64,000 bases of DNA. Origin: Tritrichomonas musculus (taxonomy: Eukaryota > Parabasalia > Tritrichomonadida > Tritrichomonadidae). The DNA is taken from NCBI GenBank assembly GCA_039105265.1, contig JAPFFF010000004.1, positions 4,030,001 to 4,094,000 on the forward strand, given 5' to 3'. Positions 47,891-60,338 of the stretch are shown here, piece after piece; the first letter of the stretch is position 1, and every line of letters begins with the position of its first letter. Below the pieces are notes generated by a model. The model was not told the DNA's origin. It saw only the letters and a list, made by a program, of their open reading frames with translations, and did no database searches. The translations under genes were made by a program, and so were the position numbers.

Positions 47891-49598
47891 AAGTGTGTCC
47901 AGAATTAGGGAAGTGAGGTGAAATGAATTTAAATTGAGAAATTTTTTTTGTTTTCATTTTTTCTGAGACACCTCAGAAAAAAATGTCACTTTTTACTTCC
48001 CTAATTTTGGACAAAAAAATAACTATATAAAAAATATAAAATTTAATTTATTAAAAATATAATTAATCATTATTTTTCTTCTTCCTCAATAAATAATAAA
48101 GACGATTTTTTAATGCCCCAATTGTAACATTTTCTGTGAATTTTGATTTCATTATGTCAAAATTTTTCCCATAATTTTCAAAACAAAGTAAAACAATTTG
48201 ATCTTTCTCTTTGGTCCACTTTACAATTGGTCTGTCTGTTTTCCTCTTTTTTTTGTGATAATTTTGAACAACTTTTTGATAATCATCTTCTGAAATTTTT
48301 TCACCAATAATATTTTCAATTTTTTTCAAAATAATTCCTTCAGAAATCAAATCGCTAATTGTGCTTTGAATTTCTTCTGTTGTTATTGGATTTAATTTGC
48401 CACCTGAAATAAACTTCTGAATATTTTCTCCTTTGTTTTTAAGAACCAATAAGCATCTTCTTGGGAAATCATCAACCAAACCATTTATTGTTTTCATATC
48501 AAGCTTATTCCATACATCATTTATAACCGCTTTTAATTCACCTATATTTTGCGGTTTTGCTTGATCCACTCGAAATTTAATTATTGCCCAAATCATTTCT
48601 ATTATATTCATATCAGGACTATTAGGTGGCCAAATGAGCATTATTCTTGATATTCTTCTGATTGAGGCGATGCTAAGATCAGTGGTATGTGAAGTCGCAC
48701 CATCCTGCTGAAATATGAAATCTTCACCGATTGTATTAATAGCAGAAGGTATAATATTTGAATTAATTATGTTTTGTTGATAAAATTCCTGGTTCATTGA
48801 TTTTTCAACAAAAATGAGGTCAGATTTAAAATTTTTCCCAACCATTCCCCATATCATAAGAGAAGGAGAATATTTGGACTTATTTATTACGCAAAGTGGA
48901 TTGTATTTGCGTAAATGATGCCAGACACCAGGATGGTGTGCATCAAGTTCGAAACGGGATTCATCAGAAAACCCTATAATTTCAGAACTTATTTGGTCGG
49001 TTAAAATTGAATATGCGAAATTCATTCGCATTATTTTTTGTTCTTCAGTAATTTTAGGCTCTTGTATCATAGGTCCATACCAACAATGGTTACTTAATAA
49101 AATATTATCAATGGAGGATTTTGAAATTTCGATACTTTGGGTTTCTTTTAGTTGAAATGATAAACTTCGTAAATTTAATGATGGATTAGCAAAATTTTCT
49201 GCTAAAACTATGTTTTTAACTTCATCATTGATTTTTATCTTAGGACCTGTTTTAAGTGGTAAAACCATTTCATTTGAATCAAGCAACTTTTTCACTGCTG
49301 AAATTGTTTTAGGTGAACATCCGAGAGTTGCTTGTATAGTATCATATGTGTATCCTGCTTGGAGCATTATTTTTATTTTAAGTCGGATGGATGTTTCTTG
49401 AAGTACCATTCGCATGATTTCGGGGCGAATCATTTTAAAAAATGATTATTTTTTATCAACCTTTTTTATATCACATATCAACTTTTTAAAAGAAAAAAAA
49501 AACGAATAAACATATCATATCAACAAATATATATATGTAACGTATATGAAGGCGAATTTTTATCATATCACCTCACTTCCTTAATATTGGACACACTT
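47891..49598. mobile_element. Tc1/mariner DNA transposon, looks complete
   Basis: The element is 1,708 bp, bounded by AAGTGTGTCC...GGACACACTT, with imperfect TIRs of about 32 bp (left AAGTGTGTCCAGAATTAGGG; right GGACACACTT preceded by CCTTAATATT). TA flanks both sides (47889-47890 and 49599-49600), as expected for Tc1/mariner. A second, related motif (ACTTCCCTAATTTTGGAC) lies inside the left end at 47995-48012. One intact transposase gene fills the interior. Confidence 0.9.
48063..49433 (-). CDS. Tc1/mariner transposase with C-terminal SANT/Myb-like domain
   Basis: This 456-residue protein cuts and pastes the surrounding element. The N-terminus has paired helix-turn-helix domains (YTYDTIQATLGCSPKTISAV; then LNLRSLSFQLKETQSIEISK). 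The catalytic core shows GFSDESRF (D157), FQQDGATSH (D244) and NIIEMIW (E279), with 34 residues between the last two: DD34E, the Tc1 type. Usual Tc1 proteins are about 340 residues. This one continues for about 110 more and ends with VKWTKEKDQIVLLCFENYG, FDIMKSKF and ALKNRLYYLLRKK, the pattern of a SANT/Myb-like DNA-binding domain. The frame is intact and all catalytic residues are present, so it could be active. Confidence 0.88.
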   Translation of the reverse strand: MIRPEIMRMVLQETSIRLKIKIMLQAGYTYDTIQATLGCSPKTISAVKKLLDSNEMVLPLKTGPKIKINDEVKNIVLAENFANPSLNLRSLSFQLKETQSIEISKSSIDNILLSNHCWYGPMIQEPKITEEQKIMRMNFAYSILTDQISSEIIGFSDESRFELDAHHPGVWHHLRKYNPLCVINKSKYSPSLMIWGMVGKNFKSDLIFVEKSMNQEFYQQNIINSNIIPSAINTIGEDFIFQQDGATSHTTDLSIASIRRISRIMLIWPPNSPDMNIIEMIWAIIKFRVDQAKPQNIGELKAVINDVWNKLDMKTINGLVDDFPRRCLLVLKNKGENIQKFISGGKLNPITTEEIQSTISDLISEGIILKKIENIIGEKISEDDYQKVVQNYHKKKRKTDRPIVKWTKEKDQIVLLCFENYGKNFDIMKSKFTENVTIGALKNRLYYLLRKKKNND

Positions 49599-49600
49599 TA

Positions 49601-50154
49601 GACTCGATTTGAAAAAAGTGCATTTTTTTAAATTGCCTTTTTTTCATCATTCCGCTTTAAAAAAACTTTTCAAAATATGAAAATTATGATATATATATAA
49701 TTAAGAACCAAATTAATCTATTAAAATATTAATATCTTTTAAATATAAAATACTTTTCTATCATTTTCACTTATCAAATAATTATTTTCTGCCAATAGAC
49801 AAGTTGTTATCTTTTTACAACTAGCTTTTCGTTTTTTAATATGTAAAATGTAAGTATAAAAAATTAATTTTTCATATATATTAAATATTTAATTATATAT
49901 TACATATTTTTTTTTTTCAATGACAATTCAAAAATTAAATGAGTAGATAAAATTTTTGAATTCTTAATCGTAATTGAATTTGTATTTTTTATTTTAAAAA
50001 AAATCATAGATAATAAACGGCATCGCAATTTTCTTGTTATTAACATCATAAACCATGACGTTATTTCGATTTTAAAATTGAATGAAAAACGATCATTTTT
50101 TTGAATTTGTAAGGCTAATTTTTAGATTCTATGAGATCTCAGAAACGTCCCCTT
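49601..50154. other. AT-rich region without recognised features
   Basis: No open frame or repeat with clear ends is visible. Confidence 0.5.
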
Positions 50155-50402
50155 TAAGGTACAAATCCAGTACGTTTAGTAACCGCAATTTTTTTTTTGG
50201 CATTCTCAAAGAATAAGATGACATGTTAAATAAAAAACGATTATTTTCATCCATTTCATATAACATGTCATAAAGTTTATTTAAATTGTAAAATAAGTGT
50301 CAAAAACAAACCTAGTCAATTTAAACTTTTTCAGAGACATGCAACTATTCAAATAAAAAACATTCTCCTATTCAAAAAATAACGTACTGGATTTGTACCT
50401 TA
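50155..50402. mobile_element. Short TIR element (MITE), 22-bp ends
   Basis: Positions 50155-50176 (TAAGGTACAAATCC, then AGTACGTT) recur as a perfect reverse complement at 50381-50402. The outer TA on each side may be the target duplication. The element is about 248 bp, AT-rich and non-coding. It probably depended on a Tc1/mariner-type transposase. Confidence 0.75.
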
Positions 50403-53400
50403 ATAGATTATTTCCAACAATGGGTATGGAAACTATAAAAATAACGTATTTTGGTATTTTTATTTTCTAAATATCTTTTTTGAAAAAGCATTTTCAGATA
50501 AAATACATTTGCAGTATAATTTAATATAATATTTAATATTTAATTAAAGCATTAAAGAAAGGTTATCAAAAATATTATTAAAAAATTATAATTTTTTAAG
50601 GGACCACTAAGAGGCATATCAACCAAAAAAAAGCTCTCAAAAAGTGAAAGTAGAAAATAAGATAAGTCCAATTATAAAAGATTAATATAAAAAAGAAGAA
50701 TGTATTTATGATCTTTGGAATCCAATTATTTAGTTTGTACAAAAAAAATTAATAGTTTTTAGGTAAAAAACACCAATTTTGATTTTTTATTTTATCCACT
50801 CTATAGAAATATAAGATCCAAGATTCTTTATATTCATAACATAATAATATTAACAAATTACTAATGGTTTTTATGATTACTCTATACGTTCTTTAAATAT
50901 CTAAACATAAAACGTCTTATTTTCAAATAGCTGTGATACTAATCATATTTCATTTTTTAATCAAAATAAAACAGCCATTTTAATAATTATATTGGGATTT
51001 TCTTTTATACGTTTCAATATACACTAATATTATACTTTCAATTCAATTGATAGTTAATTGAAAATATAATTAGGGCTCAAAATATGATTTTTAGAGGATT
51101 TATAGAACATATGATAAATTAATTTCATTTTACTTTAAAATTATATAAAAAAATTTTGAAATAAATCATTTTTTGTTTTTCCGATCGAACTTTTTCAAAT
51201 AATTATATTTTAAATAAATATTTGAGAATATTAGAGCAGAAATTTATTTTGTTGATTAATAAAAATTATATACTTCTTTATTATAAATCAAATAATGATT
51301 TTACCTACTTTGTAAAAACAAAATAAAATATTTTAAAATATTTATTTTAAATTTTTTGTGACATGCAAATAAAATTACTTTTATAAATTCATAATTAATA
51401 TCAAAGTATATTTATATCATAAAATAAATTTTTAATAATTCAATTTCCAAGTTATAAATAAGACTTATTTATTCTTCTCAAATTGAAAGAATATTCAATT
51501 AACTATCTCTCAAATTGAAAAGTTATTCAATAAAAATACTCTCAAATTGAAATGGTATTCAATCATGATCTTATCAAAAATGAAAGAGAATTCATTTTTC
51601 AATATATCAAATTTGAATATATCTACTTTTTGAATTGAAGATATTGAGTTAAAAATGATGATTTGAATGAAAACTAAAAACTGTATAGAAGTTTTCGTTT
51701 GCTCAAGAGGAAAAGATTTAATATACATCATTTAAATCTTATATTATCATTTTCAAAAAAATTTATCGAGTAGAATTTTGGTTGACATGCCTCTGACCAC
51801 TATCATATTTTTTTGTAAACATTTCAATATTGAAAAAACTCATAGAAAATAAAATTCAATGGTTATTATTTCGGAAAAAGTTTAAAACTTTAAAATTTCA
51901 CCATTCCGATCATTTTTGTAAAATTTTAACATCCTTTCAACTTTTAAATTTTTATTGAAAAAAGGGAATAGGCTTAAAAGAAGAATAGAAATAAATGATA
52001 TATAATTTATATAATTTATATATACCAAAATATAGCAAAAATACTCAAGAAATAATTTTTTTTTAAGTCAATTAATTTTGTGATAACTCATAGAATTTTC
52101 AACACAGAATTTGATAGTGGTCGCTTAAAATCTATAAATAAAGAGAAATTTTTTGTGATATCTTTAGGTATTTTTATTATTTATGACTATATAACATGAT
52201 TAGTGCTGCTTATATTGACTCCATACATTAAATTTTTGATATTTCAGGCAAAATATGGTAAAAATCATTCTTTTCAAAGTCTAATCAAAATAATTATTAA
52301 TTTAATGTTATAAACCTCATTTTGTTACATCTTATGAGTAGTTTCTTCGAGTTAAAAAGAAATCGTCTCGAGCATCCCATCTACAAACATCGTTAAAATT
52401 ATGAGCATGATATTTCATCATTCAACTAATTAATAATTTATATACTTTGATATCATATTATATATCTATTTTAATATATATATAACAGTTAATATACCAT
52501 ATATATATTTTTAATTTTATATAAATAGTATTTTAAATAATTGTGTGCACATTCAAATTTGAATATTTTAAGTGATATTCAATTTTCTTTTTTCAAAACT
52601 AATTATTGAATAGGTTTCTCAATATATTAAATATAACATATCACATTATTTAAAACAATAATATCTTAATAAATAAATAAATATTATTAAATAAAAAGGG
52701 GATTAATATTTTTAATTAATATATAAAAATAATATAAAAAAGAATAGCTCATAAAATTTACATGTAATGCTATTTTATTTGCAAATCTTTAAAAACTGTC
52801 TATATTACAATTTCATTCATCAGATAATATCTTACAATACATTAATCGTTATCTACAATAAATTTTTCTTGACTTGATAACAAATAAAATAATATTTTCA
52901 AATTTTGATAAAAATATGAAGATAGAATTAAAGAATAGGAATAATGAAATGCATCTTTTGAGCAAATCAATAGTAATTCTGATGATTCTAATCCTAATTC
53001 TGAGAATAAAGTTATGAATCAGTTGATTAGAGTTACTATTTTAACAAATAAATGAATTAAAAGAAATAAAGAATGTGATGACTAATTAGCTTTAAAACGT
53101 TGAAAAATATTAGACAAAGTATATATTCCTACAAAATCAAAAAATAATATCAATTAGTCAATACTTTGTTATTTATATCAAAATAATACCGCTTTTTTCA
53201 TCCATATAATAGAATTTCACTGATATAAACAAAAATTAAGGCAAGCAATTAGCAATGAATTTTCCAAACCTTTTATAATCTCAATTTTTACTCTAATGTT
53301 TTTATAATATGGTAATATTTTGTATATAATACTGAAGATATTTTGTTTTATGACCAATAATTCATACTAACTAAGTATTTTATACTGATAAATGAAATAA

Positions 53401-53445
53401 TTTGGGATGAAATACCAAATTTATGAATTATTTTAAAAATATATG
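50403..53445. other. AT-rich region with one small tandem repeat
   Basis: About 3 kb of very AT-rich DNA without a gene. The tandem repeat at 51477-51575 is the only clear structure. An ORF at 51510-51731 is antisense to that repeat and unlikely to be real. Confidence 0.5.
51477..51575. repeat. Tandem repeat, about 32-bp unit, three copies
   Basis: Three units begin TCTCAAATTGAAA and contain TATTCAAT (starts near 51477, 51511 and 51541). Related single words (TCTCAAATTGAATAG) occur near 45544. Confidence 0.7.
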
Positions 53446-53447
53446 TA

Positions 53448-54933
53448 AGGATGTCGGTTTTGGGCAATTTGGCTTTGGGCAGCCCAACCCATTGCCTTTT
53501 TATATTTGGGTAAGTGGGAAATTATATAAATTCAAAATTGAATAAACTCATGCAAAATATTCATTATAATAAATCAATTTTTTTGATATTAATTGTAAAC
53601 TTTTTGAGTATTGCTAATAATATTTTTATTTAATTATTTGATTGTTTAAATATATATAGTTTTGAAAAAGTTATAAAAAATTGAATTAATAAAAAAAATT
53701 CAAAACATGTCGGTGCTTTGGGCAATAACCGATTTTTCTCAGAATTTTCTATGGTTTATGTGCCCAAAGCCCAAATTTCCCAAAATTGTGTAGTTTACAT
53801 TTAATTTCTAAGGTTTATTTGCCCAAAAAGTGTCTGCCCATTCTTGGGCAAACGGTTTTTGGGAAATAATGTAAAATGTCTTATTATACTTTTTTTGGTT
53901 ATATAAATATTTTAATTTAAATAGATAATAAATAATGAAAATTTTATGCATTTTGAAAGTAAGATAAGGAAATATTGATATATTCAGCATTTGAATTGTG
54001 CTTTAATTTCATACAAATATTTTTTCTGAGCTTTTTAATCGTTGTTTTTAATTTTTCTCTAAACATTCAATATAAAATTATAATATCTTAATAATTAAAA
54101 ATATTATTTATTATTTGTTTAGTTTTCTATATACTAATTAATATATAAATGCTATATTTATAATAAAATTAATTTATAGTTATATATTAATTGAGATATT
54201 ACAAAAAAATTTCTTATCGAATTAGAGAATTTAAAAACTTAGTTTATTTTTTCAAGTCTCAGAAATAAGTGAATTTTTTCTCTCAAAATATTTCTTATTA
54301 TTCAATTCCATCAAAAAGTTATTTTTTATATCATGAAAAAGGTAGTTTATTTTTTATAAAACAATTGAAAAAGTTGGTATTTTCTGAGAAGATAGAATCG
54401 CTGTTGTTTAAATATCTAGGATTACAGTTTGCTAACAAACGTTTTTGTCATCTCTTTACATGCCATATTTTCACTTTTATTTATAATTAAAAGTAAAATT
54501 CATCAATTGTATGCTGCCTTCTTGTCAGTTAACTTATCGGCTGATCATTGATTGTTGGATCATATCGATGATTTAAATAATCAGTTGCAAGCAAATCATC
54601 TGTTTAAAACGACTGATAAATCGCTTTCAATTGAACATATTAAAATCTCTGAAATTAAATCTCAATTTGAATTGATACAAGTTTGTAAGAGAGAATTAAA
54701 ACTCGAACAAAGCTGACCAATCTCGTTTTTGGGAAATTCATTCCAAATTTTGGATTGAGATTGATTGATTGATTGATTCTAGTGTTTGCGAAAATTGAGA
54801 AGTACCTTGTTCGATTTTTCGAATTATGCTTTTTTTTTTTTTTATAACCCTGCTCTCCCAATTTTTTTTATGAAACTCTCTGCCCAAAACCGTTTGCCCA
54901 AAAAAAAAATCAAATTGCCCAAATCGACATCCT
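53448..54933. mobile_element. Non-coding TIR element of 1.5 kb
   Basis: The left end AGGATGTCGGTTTTGGGCAA matches the reverse complement of the right end (TTGCCCAAATCGACATCCT). TA flanks both sides (53446-53447 and 54934-54935), suggesting a Tc1/mariner-type target. Further GCCCAAA motifs lie just inside both ends (53700-53860 and 54880-54920). The interior contains only short, unrecognised open frames, so it is likely non-autonomous. Confidence 0.75.
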
Positions 54934-54935
54934 TA

Positions 54936-55782
54936 ATATATGATTATGTGTTTGCATAAATACAAAATTAAAATAAATACTATTAATATAGCTCTAATTA
55001 TTCAAATGGTATATAATATTTAGAAAGAAAATTTAATTTTATTAATACTATTATTACTATATATATATGAAATATCAAATTCAGTATATTGATATTAAAA
55101 TAACCTAGTAGCAGCTCAAAATTTCAATTTTATATTTTTTTTACGCACTCAGAAAAATTGAGAATATTATAACACGCTTTAATTTATAAATATAGCTGGG
55201 ATGGTGGAATAAATTTTAATAATATTAGGTATCATTAATAGTTATGATGTATTGAATTTAAATATTTAATATTAAGCATATTCATCATTAAATAGTTTTA
55301 TTTGAATTTCAACACCCATTTCTAACATTGTTTTGCTGATAATTTTAAACTTTTTGAATATTGTACGTTTAATATTTTTTAAATTTTTTCTCAAACTATT
55401 TCGATATTTAAGGTATCAATTGGATAAAACACTTTAAGCCAATTTTAAACGTATTAATATAATTAAAAAGAAAAAAATGTCATTTTTCTATGTCATCAAT
55501 CATTCAAACAAAATTTGTTTTTAAATTTGTTGATTTTGATCAATAGCAATTTTACCAAAAGCTAGTTAATGGGTTTGAAATAGTTTAATTGGGATAAAAT
55601 AAAATGCATCCTAAGTTCTATTCAGTATTAATACTAAATGCTTATATATATTTTTAATGCGAATTAAATTAAATTAACATATTATATTATTTTAATTATT
55701 AATTTATTTTTTTCGAAGATAACAACAAAATTAACAGCCACTTTTTGATAAAACAATTTGAACCTACCAAATCCTTAAATAA
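54936..55782. other. AT-rich upstream region of the GPN GTPase gene
   Basis: No feature is visible. No clear TCAYW initiator lies close to the ATG at 55783. Confidence 0.5.
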
Positions 55783-56613
55783 ATGACTCTTGCTAGATTT
55801 GCTCAAATAATAATGGGTCCTGCTGGATCTGGCAAATCTACTTTTATTCGTAGACTTATGGAACATTTTGAAGTCACAAAGCGTATAGTTCACGCTGTAA
55901 ATCTTGATCCCGCTGCAGACGAGCTTTGCTATCCTGCTACAATCGATATTCGTGATGCAGTCAACGTCAAGGAATATATGAATGAATATGGCTATGGCCC
56001 AAATGGTGCATTAATTCACTGTATGGAAACAGTTGTTGAAGATTTCGATTGGTTTGATGAATCAATTGGAGAACATGATGGTGATTATTTGTTAATTGAT
56101 CTTCCAGGTCAAATTGAGCTTTTTTCTCATTTAAATATTTTACCTCGTTTATTTTCAAACCTCGAAAGAAAAGGTTATCATTTATGCTCAGTTTTTCTAT
56201 TAGATTCGCAATTTATGATTGATCCGTCCAAATTTCTAAGTGGCTGTCTTGTTGCTATATCAGCAATGACTATGCTAGAAATGCCGCACATAAATTTACT
56301 TTCGAAATGTGATCTTTTAACGGAAGAACAAAAAGATTCTTTAGATGAATTTTGCGACATGGATCTCAGCTTATTGGCTGGTGCAGTAGGTTCAAAAAAC
56401 AAGAAAATTCGAAATTTAACTTCTAAAATTTGTGATCTTATACAGCAATTTAACATGATACAGTTTATTCCATTTGATCCAACGGATCCTGATACTGTTG
56501 TTCAAACAGTAGGTGAAATCGATTTGATCTTGAACTACTATGAAAATGCTGATTTTATGGATGAAGATGTTGATTTGAATGGAGATCGAGATGCAGAACA
56601 AAACGATGAATAA
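55783..56613 (+). CDS. GPN3: GPN-loop GTPase, GPN3-type
   Basis: This 276-residue protein has all motifs of GPN-loop GTPases: Walker A GPAGSGKST (residues 11-19), VNLDPAADE (switch region), the defining GPN loop YGPNGAL, DLPGQIELF (G3), and the base-recognition LLSKCDLL (G4). Length and sequence fit GPN3 (Fet5 in yeast) better than GPN1 or GPN2: it starts MTLARFAQIIMGPAGSGKST without an extension and has VFLLDSQFMIDPSKFLSG. GPN proteins help assemble RNA polymerase II and bring it into the nucleus. The C-terminal tail is acidic. The start is the first ATG, directly before the Walker A region as in the family. Confidence 0.9.
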   Translation: MTLARFAQIIMGPAGSGKSTFIRRLMEHFEVTKRIVHAVNLDPAADELCYPATIDIRDAVNVKEYMNEYGYGPNGALIHCMETVVEDFDWFDESIGEHDGDYLLIDLPGQIELFSHLNILPRLFSNLERKGYHLCSVFLLDSQFMIDPSKFLSGCLVAISAMTMLEMPHINLLSKCDLLTEEQKDSLDEFCDMDLSLLAGAVGSKNKKIRNLTSKICDLIQQFNMIQFIPFDPTDPDTVVQTVGEIDLILNYYENADFMDEDVDLNGDRDAEQNDE

Positions 56614-57960
56614 TCTTTTTATAGCTAGATGATAAATAAGTCAAATTTCAATTTAGACAAGCTACGATTCAGCCAGACGATATTTCAGCTGGATTACTAA
56701 TCAGATCGATTACGAATAAAAGTCGTTTTATTTAATCAAATTTGTAATAAGCTTAATACAAATTCCAATTCTTGAAAATGCTATTCCAGCCTATGCTGAA
56801 TGATGATTAGTTGAAACGCAAGTTGTTTACACCGCAAAATTTGATGAACTCAAAATCCTCTTCCATCTCAAATACAAGATTAAGCAACCCAAGGACGGTC
56901 CTATTTCCAGAATCCAAATCAGCACTAGTTACTGTTTTAAAGAATATGCCAATTTGATTTCAAACCCACCTTGATAAGACATCTGGCTTGAAATAATATC
57001 AAGTCAAAAAATTCAACCGAACCTTGAAATCTCGGCAATGATATTGCATAGATAGTTTAAGAACGATCAGTTGTTGGCACCATCCAGATTTGATGCTGTC
57101 TCAAGTACGAAGCCGAGTAATCATGAAGAACGATCTGTTGAAACACCAGTTGTTGGCACAACAGGATTTGAAGAACTTGAGACTCCAGTTCAATAACATT
57201 ACGAATCACTTCGTTAACTCAAACATGAAGTCAAACAACTCAAGTTACATCTAGTAACCGAACAAACAGCAACACCAGAAGCAGTCGAGAGTTTCCCAGT
57301 TGATCAAAAACAGAAGCAACAGAATTTATCAGATTTGCATCGATTTCAGTTTCCATTGCTTGCGCAAAGCAATAAGAACAATTAATATTCTCAAATAAAA
57401 TAGATTGTTTCATAAAAAATAAACATATTACTCCATATACTTGAAGCATTATTCAAAAATTCTACAAAAAAGAAATAAGATAGTCTATTTTAACAGCGAA
57501 AATATAGATTCTTAAATAAGATCCTACAAAAAATTATGCTATTTTTGATATGCTTATTTGGCCATTGACGCAGGCACATTTTTTAATGTGAAAGTTATTC
57601 CAATAACAATATCGAATCTTAATAGAAATCCTCGAATACAAGTACAAGATTTCTTTTTTCATAATAGTTTCAAAAGCCTGCGTCAATGGCCATTGAAACC
57701 AGTAATCCTCGAATACAAGTACAAGTTCTATCCTGTTATGATTGTTTGATCTTACTGCACTCAGACTACTGATTTTTACCGGATTACGACGAAATAAGAG
57801 TTTCAATCCAAACAGAAAACGAGCCAAATGCTTTTGACACAGCGTCCAAACAAAGAATAAAAACAAATCAGAACTCGAATAAATCATATTCTTCCAAATA
57901 ATGTCCAAATTCAGATATATCAAAATACACTTTCAAAGCAATTCGAACCATTTTTGACTC
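56614..57960. other. GC-richer, possibly decayed coding stretch
   Basis: Base composition here is closer to coding DNA than to the spacers, and fragments such as ACACCAGTTGTTGGCAC and GTTGTTGGCACCATCC repeat, but no long frame survives. It also holds a perfect 16-bp inverted repeat (57560-57575 and 57676-57691, GGCCATTGACGCAGGC) and a 22-base direct repeat (57628-57649 and 57703-57724, AATCCTCGAATACAAG). It may be a decayed gene or an old repeat. Confidence 0.35.
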
Positions 57961-60330
57961 AAGATCATTATATTTTTATAGATAAATAAAGTTTTCATTT
58001 TCTTTTTTTTTCTTTTGTCCTTTTTCAACCTATTTTTTTCTTTTTTCATAATTTTTTATAAATTAAGCTAATTTTTTTGTTTTTTTTTTTTCTTTATCTT
58101 TCATATTTATTTATGAATATCGCCTAAAAAATCTATGTTTCCCCAAAACTTTGTTCTTTGAATTTCTTTTTTTTTTCTTCCTCAGAATTAAAATTAGATT
58201 TCAAAGAAGTGCGAGAACTAAAATAACGTATTTTTTGTTTTAAAAAAGGATTGATTTTTCAAAAAATAATTCGTTAGCCTTATGATTTTTTTAATAAAAT
58301 AAAGTATATAATTGATTATGTATATTACATATCAGTATCAAACTATTTGAAAGTTCATACGTCGAAATTTAAATTTTACATATTTTCAAGAATATGATTG
58401 AAGTTGAACCAATATTGATTATTTATTCATTTCATCATATTCTAAATAATATTATTGATATAATTTCTAATTAATATATATATAATATTATAATATAAAT
58501 GAGATAAATTTATTTTAACAAAAAAATTACAGAAAACATAAATATCTAGCTATAATATTAATTGTATGGGGATAATAATTTTATATTAGAATTAAATTAT
58601 ATTGTATGATATTATATTATGATTATTTATAAATCCGCTCGACGGGCGTAGTTTTATTTTTATATTCACAAAAAGTTATAAAAGAATTGAGTAGAAATGT
58701 TCGTTAGGCTTAAATCCCCTCAAAATTCAATGCAATGTTCGTTAGGCTTAAATCCCCTCAAAATTCTGTACATATTCCGTTATATAATATTTTATTAATA
58801 TTTCTTAAATATCAGTAAATTAAAAATAAATAAAAAGTAATATATAATTTTTGGACGAAATATATTTTAAAAAATATTTTTTTTTATCTTGAAATAGCAA
58901 ACAGAGGACAGATCTTATCTTCAATAATTTTATAAATCTACTTTCACACTTTATACGCTTAATACTTTCATTAAATTAAATAATAATATAATAATAACAG
59001 GCTATTATAATGAATAAGACTAAAATAAATAATTATCAAGAATTTCAGATTATATCTATATAAACCATGCATTATTCGTTAAAGAAATAATTATTAAACC
59101 AATTAAATATCAGTTATTTGTCAAATGACAACAATAAAACATATTTTTGAGAATCTTTGTTTCATAATCGTAACTTTTAACCAAGGAAATAATTTAATTT
59201 ATGAATTATCAAATAATATCATTGATATTAGTAATAATATATCATTTTATGCTATATTCTTTGTTTGTTTAAATTTCGAATATTGAAATCCTTTAATTGC
59301 TCAACGATTACAAAAGTTAAAAATGTGAATATTTAAATTATTTTATTTAAACAAATATAAAAATTACCTTAAAAAACAAATTATTTGGTGCTCTTTTTTT
59401 ATTTTTTTAGAAATAAAAATTTGAATTGTTTATTTTCTCATATTCAATTTTAAAATCAATATACTATTACTTGTAGCGAACCAAATTAAATAATTATACA
59501 TTAATTATACATTATTTTACCTGTGTAAATAAATATCTAAATTTGAAATAAATTGGTTAACCAAAGGTAGTTCTCGCACCTCTGATTTCAAAAAAGGTCG
59601 TACAACTATTCCTTATTTTTTTTACATCACAAATACTATAAACGTCTTTTTAACGTCTTTTTTCGTAAAATAACGATTTTTTGATTTGTAGTATTAATGA
59701 AACTTTTTGAATGCGAATATAATTTTTTTTATTTTATGAAGAATCAAAAATAATATTATTTAATTTGAAAAACATTTTACTATTTTATCTTTTTATTTTT
59801 AAATTATTTAAAACATTTTTAATATAAAAAAATAATTGTAGATCAAGATAAAAATAAAAAACTAATATCGAGAAAATAGCGTATTTACAATTGTAATTAC
59901 AATTGTAATTTTTAAACGGACAAGTTGTATACAATTGTAAATACAAAAACCAAGGCTTACGTACAACTGAATTTTTAGAGTAAAACTCAATGATTGATTT
60001 GTTTAAACTAATTATATTTTATTAATATAATAATAATTAGTTTTATAAATATTTGCATCGTACATAATTCAAATTAAAATAAAAACTAAAAGGATATAAG
60101 TATATATTAAATTTTCTTCAGAAAATAAATTTGAGTATTTTATCTCAATTTATTTTAATTATTTTTGATAAGAATTTTATAACACTTTATAAAAATTTAG
60201 AATAGCGATAACTTTTTATATAATTTATTCTAATCATTAATTTTTTTGATATCTTTTTATATACTTTTAAAACATTAAGTGTTATATAAAAATAATTATT
60301 ATTATTGAAAAAAAAATTCATTTTTTAGCT
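57961..60330. other. AT-rich intergenic region with a tandem duplication
   Basis: No gene is visible. T-rich runs lie near 58000-58200. A 33-bp tandem duplication lies at 58696-58766, listed separately. Confidence 0.5.
58696..58766. repeat. Direct repeat of 33 bp
   Basis: Positions 58696-58728 and 58734-58766 are identical (both start AATGTTCGTTAGGC and end CCTCAAAATTC), with a 38-base period. Confidence 0.85.
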
Positions 60331-60338
60331 AAAAATGC

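Noticed and set aside
54269-54490. 73-residue open frame in the 1.5-kb TIR element
   Set aside because: Phe/Lys-rich AT-driven composition, no transposase motif, no neighbours in frame.
57534-57923. 129-residue minus-strand open frame after the GPN gene
   Set aside because: It covers the local inverted and direct repeats and has no recognisable protein pattern.
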